Shown: piece by piece, positions 1 through 13,384 of the stretch
Layout of the letters: each line of letters begins with the position of its first letter
How positions within the stretch are numbered: position 1 is the first letter of the stretch
Assembly: GCA_034008185.1 (NCBI GenBank)
Contig: CM067084.1
Location: forward strand, 8,451,385-8,515,384
DNA length: 64,000 bases
Source of the DNA: Gorsachius magnificus
Lineage: Eukaryota > Chordata > Aves > Pelecaniformes > Ardeidae
Reading direction: 5' to 3'
Position numbers and translations under genes: made by a program
The notes under the pieces: model-generated
Databases searched by the model: none
Told to the model about the DNA's origin: nothing
What the model saw: the letters and a program-made list of their open reading frames with translations, nothing else

Positions 1-2358
1 AGAATAAAGGATAATATTTGCAACCAAGATTTTTAGTAGTATCTGCCTAAAAAGTTGCATCCTAAGTAAATGCACTTATTTTTCAAATATGCAACACTAC
101 TGGGTTCTCTCCACTCTTGAAATCAAGCCAAATATTTATGTATATAGTACAGTTTTATCACAGCCATTCTAAAAAACCAGTTCTTTGCATTAGGCCTTTC
201 TTAATCTTCCTATTATTAAGCTTAATCTACTAATCATTTGGTTATAAGCCGAGTTCATTGTGGGTTTGTTGATCAGTATTACTTTAAATTAAAACTCAGT
301 CAGATCCTCAGGATAATCCTTAATTGCTGGATGAAGAAACTGAAGATAATGTTGAATAGGAGCTGATATTTTTGCCATATACTTTTTCGTGATATTTTTT
401 TAAAACTTTTTTGCATCTACAGGATATCACACTTTGGTAATCCCATGGCAAGAAAACATTTGAGGACTCATGACTGCATTTCTGCATAATATCAGGCAAG
501 GTTTGCACAGACTTCATCCTTCATTCCTCCCACCCCAGTTTAGGCACCCACACTGGAAGGCAAGTCACTCCAAGCACCTTCTTATGGGATTCAGGCAATT
601 CACATTTCAAAGCCTTTTAGAGACTCCTGCATCTTTCCACTTCATAGACTCCCAGTCGTTACATCCCAGGTAAATCCTCTGGCTAAAATCAGGTGGAAGG
701 AAACAGGCCAGAGGGCAGACTTTGGCCTGGACTTCAAAAGCAGTCTTACTTTTATTTCAAAAGTAGAGTCTATCTCATTTCTTCCTCCTTAATTTAGAAG
801 ACGATAATTCTTCTTTAAGTTGGCAGAATTCTTGGGATAACTTCTTTAGCAATTTAAAACCATACATTTCAGTAAGCAAGCAGGTAGACAGGAATATGTT
901 AGGCATCTTATCAGTTGGCGTTTTCTGTGAAATTCAGTTCATTGGGGAAAAAATGTTCTGTCTGAAGTTTGAGTGCTTCACAGAATTTGGAGCAAGTCTA
1001 AAGATCGAAGCAAGGTACAAATAACAATGAATTTGTGTGAATCTCTTATTTCATTAAAAATACTTCACCCTGCTACAGTACTTTGTGTATATTGTGAATA
1101 CAGAAGTCTTCCTAGATTGGAGGGAGAAAAAAACCCAAACCAAAAAACCAGAAGGCCCAAACACAGAAGTTTGTATCCTAACATAATCAGAGGAACACTG
1201 AGCATATATACATCAGCATTTGGTGATACAGGAAAACTTAAAGAACGTTCCTTTTTGCATTGTTCTGTATGTCTCCTTATAGCTCTGATGAAAGCTAGAA
1301 AAAATGTTATGGGTCAAATAAAATATTATGTGTACATTTTTGAACCTACAAACTGGATGCCAATTTGAAGGACTTACACTTCCGTAGCCAAAAGTGCATT
1401 TCATTAGAAAAAAACTTCCTAAAAATCCCTTTTGCTTGCAATAACGCAGCCTATTGAAGCGACTCTACCTGTTCTTTATCAGCTACCACAGCTGACATCT
1501 TCCCCTCACGTTTGCCTTTGACTGGCATTTTTACGGCAGACGTAAGCAATCATCTGCTTGGGAAAGTAATATTAAGTATTATTTAATGTTACTCCTTCAA
1601 CATGCCCTTTATATGACTTAGAAACTGGCAATAAGAAGGAAAAATAGCATTATAGACAACCAGCTGGCTTCTCCTGAACCGCTAGCAGACCATCAGTGAG
1701 GGTGACCAAAGTATTTTGACGCTTTATCCACTAGCATACCAACCCCAGTCAGAAGCCCTGGGAAGCCTGGCTTGAGACTATACATTAACTGTGAGCAGAA
1801 ATATCACAAATGCTTTGGAGATACATTGGCAAGTCTGAAGACATAATCACTTCTTAAACCTAGAATTAGTACCCCTCTGTATTCTGCTGCTCTGGACACT
1901 TCGTCCATAGGTTAACTGGCTAAATCCTCAGCAAGCACTCATCTCAACACAATATGGGAATCTCTGAATTAAATCATGTCTGTGGCATTCATTCATTAGA
2001 CAAAAAATAACTACTTTGTCTGCAAAGTAAAGTACTGAACCATGCTGAAGAGTTGCATCAAATACAAGCGACTGCTGGCAAGTTAAACCCTGCGGCAGAC
2101 TTTTTCAAAGCCTTGTAAGGACCACAGATGAGCCTGACCCATTATCATTAATGGGCTATAAGGCATCCAGAGCCCATGTCAGCTTCAAAAATTTCAGAGT
2201 GGATAAGGGATGTTTGTTCAAATTCCTGTTTCATGTTTGTGGGGTCTATTCTGCTATAGTTGAGTAAAAACAGATTTGGAGTTCACTTCAGAAGGATTAG
2301 TCTCCTTCATGAGAGGAGACTAACTGGGATTCATGTCTTCCTATTGTTCCCCATCCAG
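1..2358. other. AT-rich single-copy DNA, no gene seen
   Basis: No repeat family, RNA gene or convincing exon is visible. The longest open frame (973-1368, plus strand) lacks splice-site context and protein-like composition. This reads as ordinary intergenic or intronic vertebrate DNA. Confidence 0.6.
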
Positions 2359-2475
2359 CCTTTATCAAGAAGCACAACCCCAGTGTACCGACACCTGATG
2401 TACTCAAACCAGGGAGATAGACTGCACCGCTCCGACCTCATCGTATCCTGCAGAGAACCGCTAGGTTAATCCAGG
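2359..2475 (+). other. Candidate spliced non-coding exon
   Basis: The stretch is preceded by a pyrimidine-rich acceptor (tattgttccccatccag, ending at 2358) and followed by a donor AGG|GTAAGT at 2476. Between them are five CpG dinucleotides, more than the flanking AT-rich sequence carries. The frame starting at 2359 is open for 34 codons and then hits TAA a few bases before the donor. If transcribed it is therefore more likely an exon of a non-coding RNA, or a UTR exon, than an internal coding exon. There is no homology or expression evidence, and splice-like pairs occur by chance in DNA of this length. Confidence 0.2.
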
Positions 2476-3694
2476 GTAAGTGAGACTCTGATGTTTAGGG
2501 CTTTACAGCAGAATATTCATTCCTAAATGGGAATGGGAAGAAGTGTCCAGAAGCGTTATTTATACATGAAGATAAGTGCTGGCTAACTTTCCTGCCTTAT
2601 GCTTATATCATCTAATTACTTTGGCATGGTGTTTCGCTCTTTCATGTTCCAAGTCTGCCGTGTGCTCTAGCAATTCACATTATTCTCCTTCCTATCTCTT
2701 ACATTTTCTTTCCCCTCCCTTTAGATACACCGTTAACAATCCTAAGTAAACTGAGCTTCGGGGGTTTATATAGGCCTGGTGTTACATAACTTCTGCTCCC
2801 TATTTCTAGCCAACGTGGCTTATTTTGGCTGCAAGACAATACGCTACAATGGGCACACTTTTAATGGGAGCTCCCAGACCCCCACGTCAATCTCAAAGCA
2901 CCCCAAAAATATTAAGAGCTATGAATCCCAATGGCTAGGTTCCATAATTTGGGGAGGGGAAAGTCTAGAACTATGAAATTTTTTAAACGCCAGTGAAAAC
3001 TGAGTGAGGCAAAAAAGACTTAAGATACAAACCTTATCTCACCATATTAATCACCTTTTTCTAGAGCAGGGCCTTTCCTCCAGTATTGTTTTTAGTTCAG
3101 TAACCTTTAGACTTCCCCGACTGTTTCACATGCTGAGAGGAGAAGCTTTCCTCCCTTCACCTCTGGCGGTGGCATCCTTCCCCATGCCCGTCACAGTCAC
3201 TCCCAGCACTGCACCTTTCTTCAGCAGGGGCTTTTTTCCGCCTCCATTTCGGAAACATCTCCCAGCTGTGCACGCTCCATCACTCACAAAGAAGGACCTA
3301 CTTTCCCATCTTCCCTCTGTCCCAGGGGTTCTGTCAGACGATGGGCTGCAGATGAGACAAGGCAAAGAGCCAGCCTGTCTAGGGAACACAACACATGGCA
3401 AACCAGAAAAAAAGAAATAAAACAGTTACCATCCTGAACAGACTGGGATGATATTTCCAAAATTGTATTCTTTGGCATTCTCTAATATGTGAACTTGCTA
3501 GAAAATTTTCTTACTAGCTCTGAAACGGAAAAAGACAGAGATAGCCACAGGAGAAAATACCAGCCTGGTTGGAGCCACCACAGGCTAGTGGGTACCTGCA
3601 CCAAAGGGAAGCCGTTGTGGTGGGGGAAGATAAAGAGTGGGACTCAAAGGAGATCTAAGAAAAGGTGGAGGATCACCTTTGGCTTCATATCATG
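2476..3694. other. No gene seen
   Basis: Single-copy sequence that becomes less AT-rich around 3120-3400. Overlapping open frames on both strands there are low-complexity (Pro/Ser-rich) and look like by-products of base composition. Confidence 0.5.
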
Positions 3695-3718
3695 AACAGG
3701 GCAAAATTTTGCCCTGTT
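3695..3718. repeat. 24-bp perfect palindrome
   Basis: Two 12-base arms (aacagggcaaaa and its exact reverse complement) abut with no spacer, giving a perfect 24-bp dyad. The next base on each side breaks the symmetry. It could extrude as a cruciform or bind a dimeric protein. No flanking inverted-repeat element is visible, so it does not look like a transposon end. Confidence 0.9.
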
Positions 3719-5439
3719 TGATGCAAGAAAAGGATGCTGAGCCTCTACAGCAGGGTCCTCAGTACTACCCCCCATTCTGGCTTTACCTGCTGGAGTAAGT
3801 GACCTGGCATGGTGCAAGAGGGCAGAAGCGGCTTAGTCCCCGCCAGGGATGGCAGGGAGGAGCCTTGGCCTCATCCAAACACATTGTCCACAGCTTTCCC
3901 TGGACACAGAGATGCTTTCAGCTTGAGCAGTATAAATAAGGCTTTTGCAGAGGAAGCCGATGTGTCCACACACGAATAGATGCATGCCTAAGTGTTATCT
4001 TCTACAGCACATTAAGTTAAATGTTCAAACTGCAATATGGCATATGGTTGTATGTGCTGTTAAAAGGGTTTGTAGACAGCACAACTCTTTCAGTCTCAAC
4101 ATCTGCAAATCCCTGAAGCCTGACGGGATTTTTAAATGCTTCATCTGTCCGATCTTCCTAACACCAACAAACAATTCTTTCAACCTCACTACCTGCATCT
4201 TCTTCTTTTCGAGTTAGCCGAGTTTTAATACCCTAGTAAAATTTCATAAATGTATCTTATGTAAAGGACATTTCCTAATCCCAAATGGAGCTAATGAGAT
4301 ATAATCCCTCACCCAAATTGTCTAATTAAAGTGTATTAGAAAATGACAAATCTCTCTCTTCAAGAATAAAAAAATCAGCAGGTAGCTGGCAGCACAGATT
4401 ATGTTTAATTATAAATATTTCCACTACACTGTTAATAACATGATTTAGGAAAAAGATTAAAAGAGTAAAGTAAATCTTTTTTGCATCCATTTTTAAACAA
4501 GTCTTTGGTTCTTCTGTACACAAATCTGGCTCTAGCATTAATTTGTTGAAACTAGATCAGTACCAGGGGAATCTTTGATCTGCACAATTATCAATTAGAT
4601 AATTAAAATCAGAAGAGTGAAGATGCTTTGAAGATTTATTAGTAACTTAATTTATTCCCCGTTATTAATTTTCATTGCATAAAATTGAAAAACATGAAAC
4701 AACAAAGCATGTACGCTGGCTCTGTAGTGGTCTTTGAACTAACAAGTCTCCTATGAGTTCCAGGATGTATATTCTGGGTTATTTAATTATATAATACATG
4801 TATTCCTAAGAAAATATAGGCAAAGTCTGTGAGGGATAGATCTGTGATTAGTATTGTAGCACATAATATATCTGTGTTTAAAGTTTTATGAAAAAAAAAA
4901 ACAGGTAAGTTTTGAAGTGTTTAATTACATTTTCTCTTCAAGTTTGCTCTAAAAATTCCTTTGCTCTGGAGTAAGACAGGGTGTATGCTATCATTCCAGT
5001 TCAGCCTTTTTTCTTCACTATCTCCTGTATTGATGGGAATTAAATGTAAAACATCAGGCAAATCAGATCATTTTATGATTACACACAATAGCTTGCTGCT
5101 TTAAATGAAATAATGGAACCTCATCTTACATGGATTAAATATAAGATTTTTAAACTTTTAAACTCTTTGTATTTACCAAGATGCTAAGCAGTGATATTGT
5201 ACTCTCACATGCAAAGGTGCCACATGGTTTTCTTCCAGTTAGGCACAGTGATTACTCTAGAATTACTCTTTCTGTGAAGCTGAATATAATCAACAAATCC
5301 AAGTGGTTACTTGGAAACTTAAAGGACAGAAGAAATCTCTGGACTAGCTGACATAGTGGAATGACCAGAAAAATGAATATACAGGTGTTAAACAAATATA
5401 TATATTGTTTATGGAGCACCTGAAACAGCAACAAGCCAA
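3719..5439. other. AT-rich DNA, no gene seen
   Basis: Strongly AT-rich from about 4200 onward, with short A tracts and no recognisable repeat family. A TATA-like motif at about 3930 (cagtataaataagg) has no initiator or donor pattern that I could match to it. Confidence 0.5.
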
Positions 5440-5466
5440 GGGGGGGGGAAGAAAAAAAAAAGAAAG
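5440..5466. repeat. G9 tract followed by A-rich tract
   Basis: A run of nine G followed by a nearly pure A tract with two interrupting G. Simple low-complexity sequence, likely polymorphic in length and error-prone in sequencing. Confidence 0.9.
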
Positions 5467-7827
5467 CTTAGCCTATTTTAAACACTTGGATACATGAAAG
5501 ACACATTGGGTATGAACACTACCAAAAACCCCACTATGTGTCAGGTTAAACAGTTAAGGTTAAGTTTTTGAGGCTAAAGAGTTTTTAAAAAAACATTGCG
5601 TGCAAGTCAAAACAGTGGAGATGGATATTGCATCTGTAAATCATAAACTTTAGCCGGAGTTAAAAAATTTTCAGTTCAGAAATATTTTTCTGGATTTTAT
5701 AAGAAACCAAAGTATTTGAGGGAGTTTGAGGGGAAAAGGAAAAAAGCTTTTTTGAAAACCATTTCTTGAAAAATTAGAAACACTGACAGCCTTGGGGTCT
5801 TTCTGTTACAGGGCCTTTCCAAAACCAAGGTCCTTTCCTCCAGAACGCTTCGAGGCAGTACTTGTGATCCATCTCAGAGAAAAGAAGGAAGCAAGGCAGA
5901 ACATTTTAGCAGCAAGCCAGCAGCCTGATACCGCACAGACTGAGTCTCATCATTTAAATATAATAGAAAATTAACAGAAATGAAGCTATGCATCATAACA
6001 GCCACACAAGTCTACCTTCTTGAGGAAGGATTTGAAGCTCTGTCATTCAAGATCCGCTTGCAAGCCTGATTTTGAAGGCCCATGCCAAGTATTCTCTTCA
6101 TTCGCTTCACATGCTCAAACCAGGAGATGGCATTTGTTACTATTATGTACAAAGAAAACAAGAAAAAAGAAAGATATCCCCATCAGTAACAGAAGTTCAG
6201 AGAACGAGTATTCTGCCTGGCAGCCCAAAGACTTTATGTAGTTGTTCTACATGTGTAAAGGGTGAATAGCTGAAAATTCAAATTGCATCACAGATGAAAT
6301 CCCAAAACTACTCTGTTCAGTCACATACAACTACAGCAATTTGTTCTAGGAATCAGGCTTTCCACCACCACCTCATGCACGTGAGATTTTTATTATTTCC
6401 TGGTTTCAGCTAGGAGAGAAATCACAAAAAGATGGCTTTTCTTATGTATTTTTCTATGTATTTCTATTGCCATCCTACCTTAGAAGGAAACGATAGCAGA
6501 GAAACAAAGCACGGCAGGATAATAAGCATCTGGACCATAAACAAGGGTGAGTTCATCTTCCATTCAGATGAGCATTTAGGTAAACGTTACTTGAATCAGA
6601 AGTGATCAACGTGCCCTCAAGCTAAATGCAAAACCGCAGCCCAGTGAAGTGTTATTGCAAATGTGGAATAGAAAGCATCAGCTATCTCAGATGAAAATCA
6701 TCTCTTTCTAATGTCATGGAGCTGAGGAAAGACAGTTACAACTTCTACTTAAGTCTCTCTGATACAAATAATAAGCGGAATGACACAATCTCTGGCATTC
6801 ACCAGAAAAAAAAAAAAACCACACCCGCATTTGGCTAAGTTAATTAAATGTTTTTACCGCACGATGGATCGCTTTTTATTCAGAGAGGTCAGACCCTATG
6901 CCAAGCAAGCATCATCATGAGCTATCCCTCTCCTCCCTCATTTGTTTCAACAAAGCCTAGAGTATCCCCCTTTTTAGTTTTTAATTAGCATCCTGAAAGC
7001 ACGTGCACGCTGCCGTGCCCTTCCTTGGGAGGGAGCTGGGGGAAACCCTGGCAGCAGCCGCCGCCATCTCTACCCTTATTGCATGGCTGGCAAGTGGCAT
7101 GGCCACCCCTGAAGGCCAGGCAAAAAGAAGAGCTTCGTCATCTTCTCACGCACCGCACAGCGTATTTCCCACATTGCTACTGGGCAGTAACAGAGCCAGC
7201 GAGTTCTCAGCAAACGAATTTTTATGATGAATGAAACGTCACTTCTTTGAAGCTAAATAAAATAGTTCTACTTTGATCAAGTGTTCGCTTGAGAACTCAC
7301 AAAATTTTCACTCCAATGTATCTTTCTCTTTCAGAACACAGTCTGATCATTTAAAAAAATGCTGGAAATGTACCTCAAATTTGAACACAGTTATTGTGAA
7401 TTACTTTCCAGTAATTCCGAATGCAAAGCAGCATTTCCAGTGATTTGTGCCATTCCGATAACTTGGAATAGCCAGGAACTGAGTTCATGGCTGCTTTGCA
7501 TTCCCAAAGTGACACAAAACAAATGGACTGTACTAGGGAATTCATCCTTTCTTGAGTTCTCTTCTCCCTTCTTTCACCTACATTATATCAAATAAGTCAT
7601 GCATCAATAATAACCCAAAAAGCTTTTACTGAAGAAATAAGAAAGGCTTATATAAAAGTTGCAATATTGCTTCATTGGAAAACTTTCATACTCATTTTTT
7701 CGTTCTTCAGAAACCCTGTCTGATAATCCATAACAAATTCATTCAGCCATGAAAACATGCTTAAGTGCTCTGGAAGGCCCAGCACAGGAAAGCTGTGGTG
7801 CACCTTTCCAGGAACACACCCCACAAG
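5467..7827. other. No gene seen; one A13 tract
   Basis: Mostly AT-rich single-copy sequence with a 13-A run at about 6806-6818. The part at 6990-7160 is visibly GC-richer, including a short CCG/CCN run. Open frames there overlap in two plus-strand frames and look compositional. Confidence 0.5.
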
Positions 7828-8180
7828 TGCGGACAGACAGACGGACTCAGCCATCGGGCAGGTAGGTACATGGCACACCCAAGGGCTGGCGGGACACTCC
7901 CTTCTGGTGCAAAAACGTAACTGAGCAAGGATAAAGGAGGCAGTAGGTTGTTCCGCAGGCTGTCCGTGACGGGCAGAGGAAAACAACGTGCTTCAGCCAA
8001 AACCAACAAATGCGCTGCTCCTCCCCTCTGCCCCCCAAGCCCGCTGGGGCAGAGCGGTTCACCCAGAGCATCCCGTAAGCCAGAGCTGTCAAAAGTGCCA
8101 ATGAAACTGCACACAAATCCTACCCTAGCCATAAGCACGTGGTACAGATCTGGGCGTGGAGCTCGTTCTTTGGGGGGCAC
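7828..8180. other. CpG-rich patch
   Basis: I count 18 CpG dinucleotides in about 350 bases, far above the AT-rich flanks. Overlapping open frames run through it on both strands (minus-strand 7761-8180, plus-strand 7948-8292), as expected of GC-rich DNA and not evidence of a protein. It is too short and weak for a classic CpG island. It could be a decayed GC-rich retroelement, an orphan regulatory island or an untranslated exon. Confidence 0.5.
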
Positions 8181-11100
8181 GTGTGCCTACGGGTTCCTTG
8201 AAGGACCAGGGAGAAAACTGCAGTATCTGACACATACATACATCCACTTCTACACAGGAGCTCATCAACGAGGGCAGAGCTCAGAGTCCTAGGAGGGAAA
8301 ATGGGAGTAACAGTTTCCTGAGGGCTGCTAAGCCAACAGGCTATTAAATGTACCGTCTAACATTGTTCTGTTCTTCCACTCTTGCAGCTACCACATGTGA
8401 TGGACAAAGTCCAAGTTAAACACTCTCACCAGAGCATGCTCCAAGACAGACGACTGGGCCTCAGGCTTCGCCAATACAATGCGGTTCTATTCTCTATTTA
8501 TTTTTGTAGTTCAAAGACCTGGCAGTAGCCCATCTGATGCCTGCCACAAGGACCAGTGCGCTCCTGATTACTGCCATGAGATTTCCAAGCCCACAGATGG
8601 CATGTATTCCAGCGTATGCCAGTCACCAAGATAGACTGCGTACAAATAGCAGTGGGATTCTCTGAAAGAAAGAAAAAAGCCAGCTCCCATTTCCACTTTG
8701 AACCCCCCCACGATAGGCTGCCAACTTGAGGACCTTGCTTTAATCACAGCAGCCACATGAAAGAGTTTATTCTGTTTATCTTGGTTCATTTAGGAAACCA
8801 GTGATAAGTCTGCCATGAAAAAATTCCATCTTCTCCTGGAAGCTGGCATACTTGTCCCAAGATACGGGCTTTGATTCCATTTTAAGTGCAGTTATTTACA
8901 GTCATATCACAGAGCGCATGAGTTTTCTCATTCTACCAGATGATTTCTTTTCCCTAAGCTGTGAATACTTCAAAATTCCTCTCAAGTACAATGGCATCTC
9001 TGAGTGGAAGCGGTGGGGAAAGGGCAGCAGATCCTCCTAAAGCCACAGCTCAAGTGTGCCGGCTGCATCCTCGATGTGTGCACCCGGCCAGGTGGCAAGA
9101 GGTGTTGGAAGAACAGCTGTGGCCTGCACATCAGAGGGGACGAGGCACGAGATGCGACTGACCTTTCTTTCTCCCACTAGGCTTTCTGAAGCAAATGGGA
9201 CCAGTGCAATATTAAATAAAGACATGAGACTGGCGCCCAACTACTGAACATGAAGGTAGAGTATTACTTTGCCATGGAATAGCAATAACGGAGAAAAACA
9301 AAGATAACTGCAGATAAACTCGTATAACCCTCTTCTACATGAGGTAGCTACGTTTTTTTGGCTGTCAAGCACTGTGGATAACCAAACAGGTACTCTTCTC
9401 CCCATAAATCAGAGCAGTATATGTACTTTTAAACTTTGCTACCATCTGTGGACCGCTGGCTGCCCCCAGTGCTGTTTGTGGTATAGCCAGATTCTGTAGT
9501 GCCATTGCATTAGTCTTCTGGGCCCACTAGGTACATCATAGGGTTTCAGTGTCAACGAATGCAAATCTGTCTCTGCTAATAAGAAGGTTCAGAAGGTGTG
9601 AAGTGGCTGACAGGTTCTTTTGAACCCAATGGATGCAAGGTAGTGGCTATGGTGAAGACGGGAGTACCCACTGGAGACTATTTAGGCACAGGCTGCTGAA
9701 GGAGTTTGGAACCAGATGGCAGCAGTCTGCCGTAACCCAGTGAAAGACATTTATGGACATACTTGATCCCTGGAAGCTACGTGAAGCCTCAACTTCTGGC
9801 AAAGACATAAATAGGAATGGAGAGGAAAACTTGTCTCAGATTTGCAGAAGGATGCGTAATTTTCAAATTCTGAAGGATCATTATCTTCAGCACAGCCATT
9901 TTTCCTCTTGAAATGTAGGTTATATTACTACATTTACTCCTGACTTCTCAGCCCTTGGCACCCATAACTCAGTTTTCCCATCTAAAAAAATCGCTGAGGT
10001 CTCTATGCTCTATGATATCTCAGCAAACACAATATTTCATTTCTAGCTGTATCCTGTTTAGTCTGGATTTGTTCATGTTCACAAGCAGCAGATTTGAAAT
10101 ACAGCCTTTCCGAATAATCAGTAATAAACACACAAAAGTGACAGGCAATAATTTCATAGTTTTCATGGGAGATAACACAAAGATATTTTGCAAAACTTGG
10201 CCATAACGTGTGGTTGTGCCAATTTACCTCTCACAGTACGATAGAGTTATTCGTATTGTGAGATATTAGGAGATGCTACTATAAATCTTGCCATATCTTG
10301 CAAATGTGCAATTACTCTTCACAAGTGCCCAGATGGGGATTATATCTCATTATATTGAGTGCTATGCAAAAAACAAATGTCTGGCTGTAATTAATGGGGT
10401 TGGAAACTTCAACAACAGATCTGCTGATGAAAAAAACACGAACAGTCAGTGTTTCGGCTTGAATAACAACTCAAATGACTGGATGTTTACGTTAACCTTG
10501 TCCAAAGTATGTAATCATCCTGAGAATGCAAAACTGGACTGAATCACAAGAATGACCTTCCTTGCACGCTTTCAACTATGTCCTTTGTGTGTCTCTCTGC
10601 TAGAAATATGCCCAAAATTTTTCCTTTCTCATGCTACTGTAGCGTTTAGATTTCTGACGTTTTTTTTAGAAGCAGAAATGACACATCCCTGAAAAAAAAA
10701 AGAAAAACAGTTCTATACAGTGTTAAGGTAAGAAAATGGTCCATTTTGGAGGAAGCTTAAACAAGTTCCTATTTTACGTGTGAACCAATTCACGCAAACA
10801 CCTAGGCCTGTTGTTTGCTCACACAGGTGTAACACAGCGTTGCCAAATTCCCAATTACAAGCCCCAACCAAATTTTCCAACACAAACTATTCCCACTCCC
10901 CCTGCCTGGAACCTTACAACAGTTCCCTTCACGTACCCCTGTAGCATTCTGCAAACAGACATCATCCCTTGATTACCCTGCTCAAGAGCTGCCTGTGGCC
11001 AGTCCACACACTTTGCCATATTTCGACTTCATTTGTCCCCGTAACAGATTTCCCCAAAGAAATGTCTTCGGATGGTCTCAAGTGCATGCCAGAGATAGCC

Positions 11101-11188
11101 AGCTAATACAGGCTTGGGTTTTTCCCTAAGTTTTCTGTAACATTATTAGCTGAACAGGCTCAGCTGGGTACATATTCAGATACACTTT
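8181..11188. other. No gene seen
   Basis: Single-copy sequence of mixed composition with short A/T tracts near 10650-10710. I recognise no repeat, RNA gene or exon. Confidence 0.5.
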
Positions 11189-11209
11189 TATTAAAAGTGA
11201 CTTTTAATA
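11189..11209. repeat. 21-bp perfect hairpin
   Basis: Ten-base arms (tattaaaagt and its reverse complement) flank a single central base. The sequence is AT-rich and could form a short hairpin. No known element is associated with it. Confidence 0.85.
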
Positions 11210-13363
11210 TTAGTCATGAACAGATCTTCATGCTTCTAAACGTTTTCCTCCTAGTGCCAACACAGTTAAAGCAAATTGCATCTGAATAAAGTTATGCTCA
11301 TTGTCTAATACACATTTTGATTAAACACACCAAGTGTTGATCCATCTCTAAAATATTTTTAAATGCTTTGAGATGCATGTTTTCAGTCTTCTCTAAAAAT
11401 TATATATTACATCTATTCTAAAGGCAGAATGGGACAAGTCAGAGCAGATTTTTAAGGCATAAAGTGAAAACAGCTGAAATTTTTCATTCAAGAAAACTGA
11501 CCTTTTATGAAAAGAAGGCTTCAAATTTACTATTCTATCAATTTTTCTCTCATTCTCAGAAATGTTGAGAAGCAAAACCAAAAGCAATTCCTTTTTCTTT
11601 CTATTGGAAAAGGAGCCAAAAACCAGAGGTGGGTAAATTCCACTTGCCTACCTTTAATTTTGGCCTCAGTGGTGTCATTTGTCAGCCAGAAGCAATGTCA
11701 GGATTGCACACTTAGTAACTGAGTTCCTTTGATTGAATCCTTGCAACCCTTACTAATGGGTAAGCCACCAAGTATGAGAGTACACATTCATTTTGAGTTC
11801 AGTTTGTAGAACAAATAGCTAAGAAAACCACCGCTCTCTGCCTTCCTTTCCCTCCAGCTCCCAAAACCTGTCTTGAAAATGTTTAATGACCCTAACCCCA
11901 CAAAACCGCTGCTCAAATGGATGCCATTTCTTAAAGAGATGATGAACAAGGGGAGCTCTAATGGCTATTTTTAGATGGATGGCACCAGTTTCAGAGAAAA
12001 TTTCTTTAAAAAAAAGTACAGGCTTTTGGATCACCCTTCCCTATATGCAGCTACATCAATCTACCTCAGCTTCCTCTACAACAAAAAATGAGTAAGGGAT
12101 GCCCAGCACCATGCCTGGGCTTTCCATGAGATGGAGAGGAAGCGTCCTGCGGGCTCCCGGCTGCCTCTTAGCCATGACTCGGCTGATAGTGGGGGGTGGC
12201 AACCCACACATTTATCCTCCTGACTTAACCAGTTTGCTCTTCTGACTTTTCCTTGCAGTTTCTTCCATCCACTCTCTGCATAACCAACTTCTCTCTCTCA
12301 ACAGTGCTTTGGATGCGAACCTCAGGTTTCCTTCTTGCTAGAATTCCTGTTTACTTCGTCCCACTCACTCTAAGTTTGTACTTGTTATTTCCGCCTAACA
12401 CTATGCTTCCACTGGAATAATTGGCCCTAATAGCTGCCCTTGAAACGTTACTGCTGTTTTATGTTTGGGAATACCAACTCTGACAAGATACGCCAACACT
12501 TAATTTGTACTTCAACCATTTAGTAGGTGAGCTGACTTTGATCACCTTAACACTTAAAAAAACCCAAACCAACACCTAACAAAAATCATATATGGAACAA
12601 TGTGAATAAATATGCTGAAATCTCTCTGCTTTCTTGAACTCTCTTTTTTGGTTTGTGTAACTCTGACCAGGATAAGAGGCATTTTGTGCTATTTATACAC
12701 AGTCTGTTCAGGAGAATCTCCCTGCAGCTAGGAGAATAGAACAGCTTCTACTTACCAAAAAATACACAATACTGAAATGCTGCTCTGAGTTTTTCATGGG
12801 CAGGGAGTTAACAAGACAGAGCTCTGCCTACAGATTAACTAAGAAAGCGTTACCTGGAGCTAATGATATGCTCTTGCTTTCACTAAAACAGTATAATGCA
12901 AACCAGAATAAAACACTGGCTATGGAGCCACAAAATATAATTTTTTCCACCAGAAACTAGAATAGTTTAATGTGTTGATTTTTAAATCCTGCTACAGTCC
13001 TTTAATAACATCAGCCTGGAGTTTGGAGGGTTCAGCTATTGTATTTAAAAGGCATTAGTGTCCAGATTGTAAATTTGACCATTTCTCCAGCCCTTAACAA
13101 CAATATTGCAACAGAAAGAAAAGAACTGAACTGAGCTTTTTGACATGCTTCCATAATTTTCAACATAAAAAAAAAATTGCAAGTTTATATGTTCTACTAA
13201 TTTTCCTAACAAAGCCAGAAGAATACAATTCTAGCAGTTGAGGCTTCTAATCCAACAAAGCACTTAAATACATACTTAATTTTTATCTTCCAAGTTGACG
13301 CCTTGACATTGACTGAAACACCCAAGAGCAGAACTGGATAGAACAGATAGAAAACTGCCTTTC
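11210..13363. other. No confident gene
   Basis: AT-rich single-copy DNA. A weak minus-strand exon-like interval at 12756-12827 is described in the findings but is not annotated as a gene. Confidence 0.5.
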
Positions 13364-13384
13364 AAAAAAAAAAAAAAAAAAAAA
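13364..13384. repeat. A21 homopolymer
   Basis: An uninterrupted run of 21 A. I see no retroposon body or target-site duplication beside it, so I do not read it as a retrocopy tail. Confidence 0.95.

Noticed and set aside
3004..3420. 138-codon plus-strand open frame
   Set aside because: Pro/Ser-rich low-complexity translation with two overlapping minus-strand frames, no splice context and no recognisable domain. Explained by base composition.
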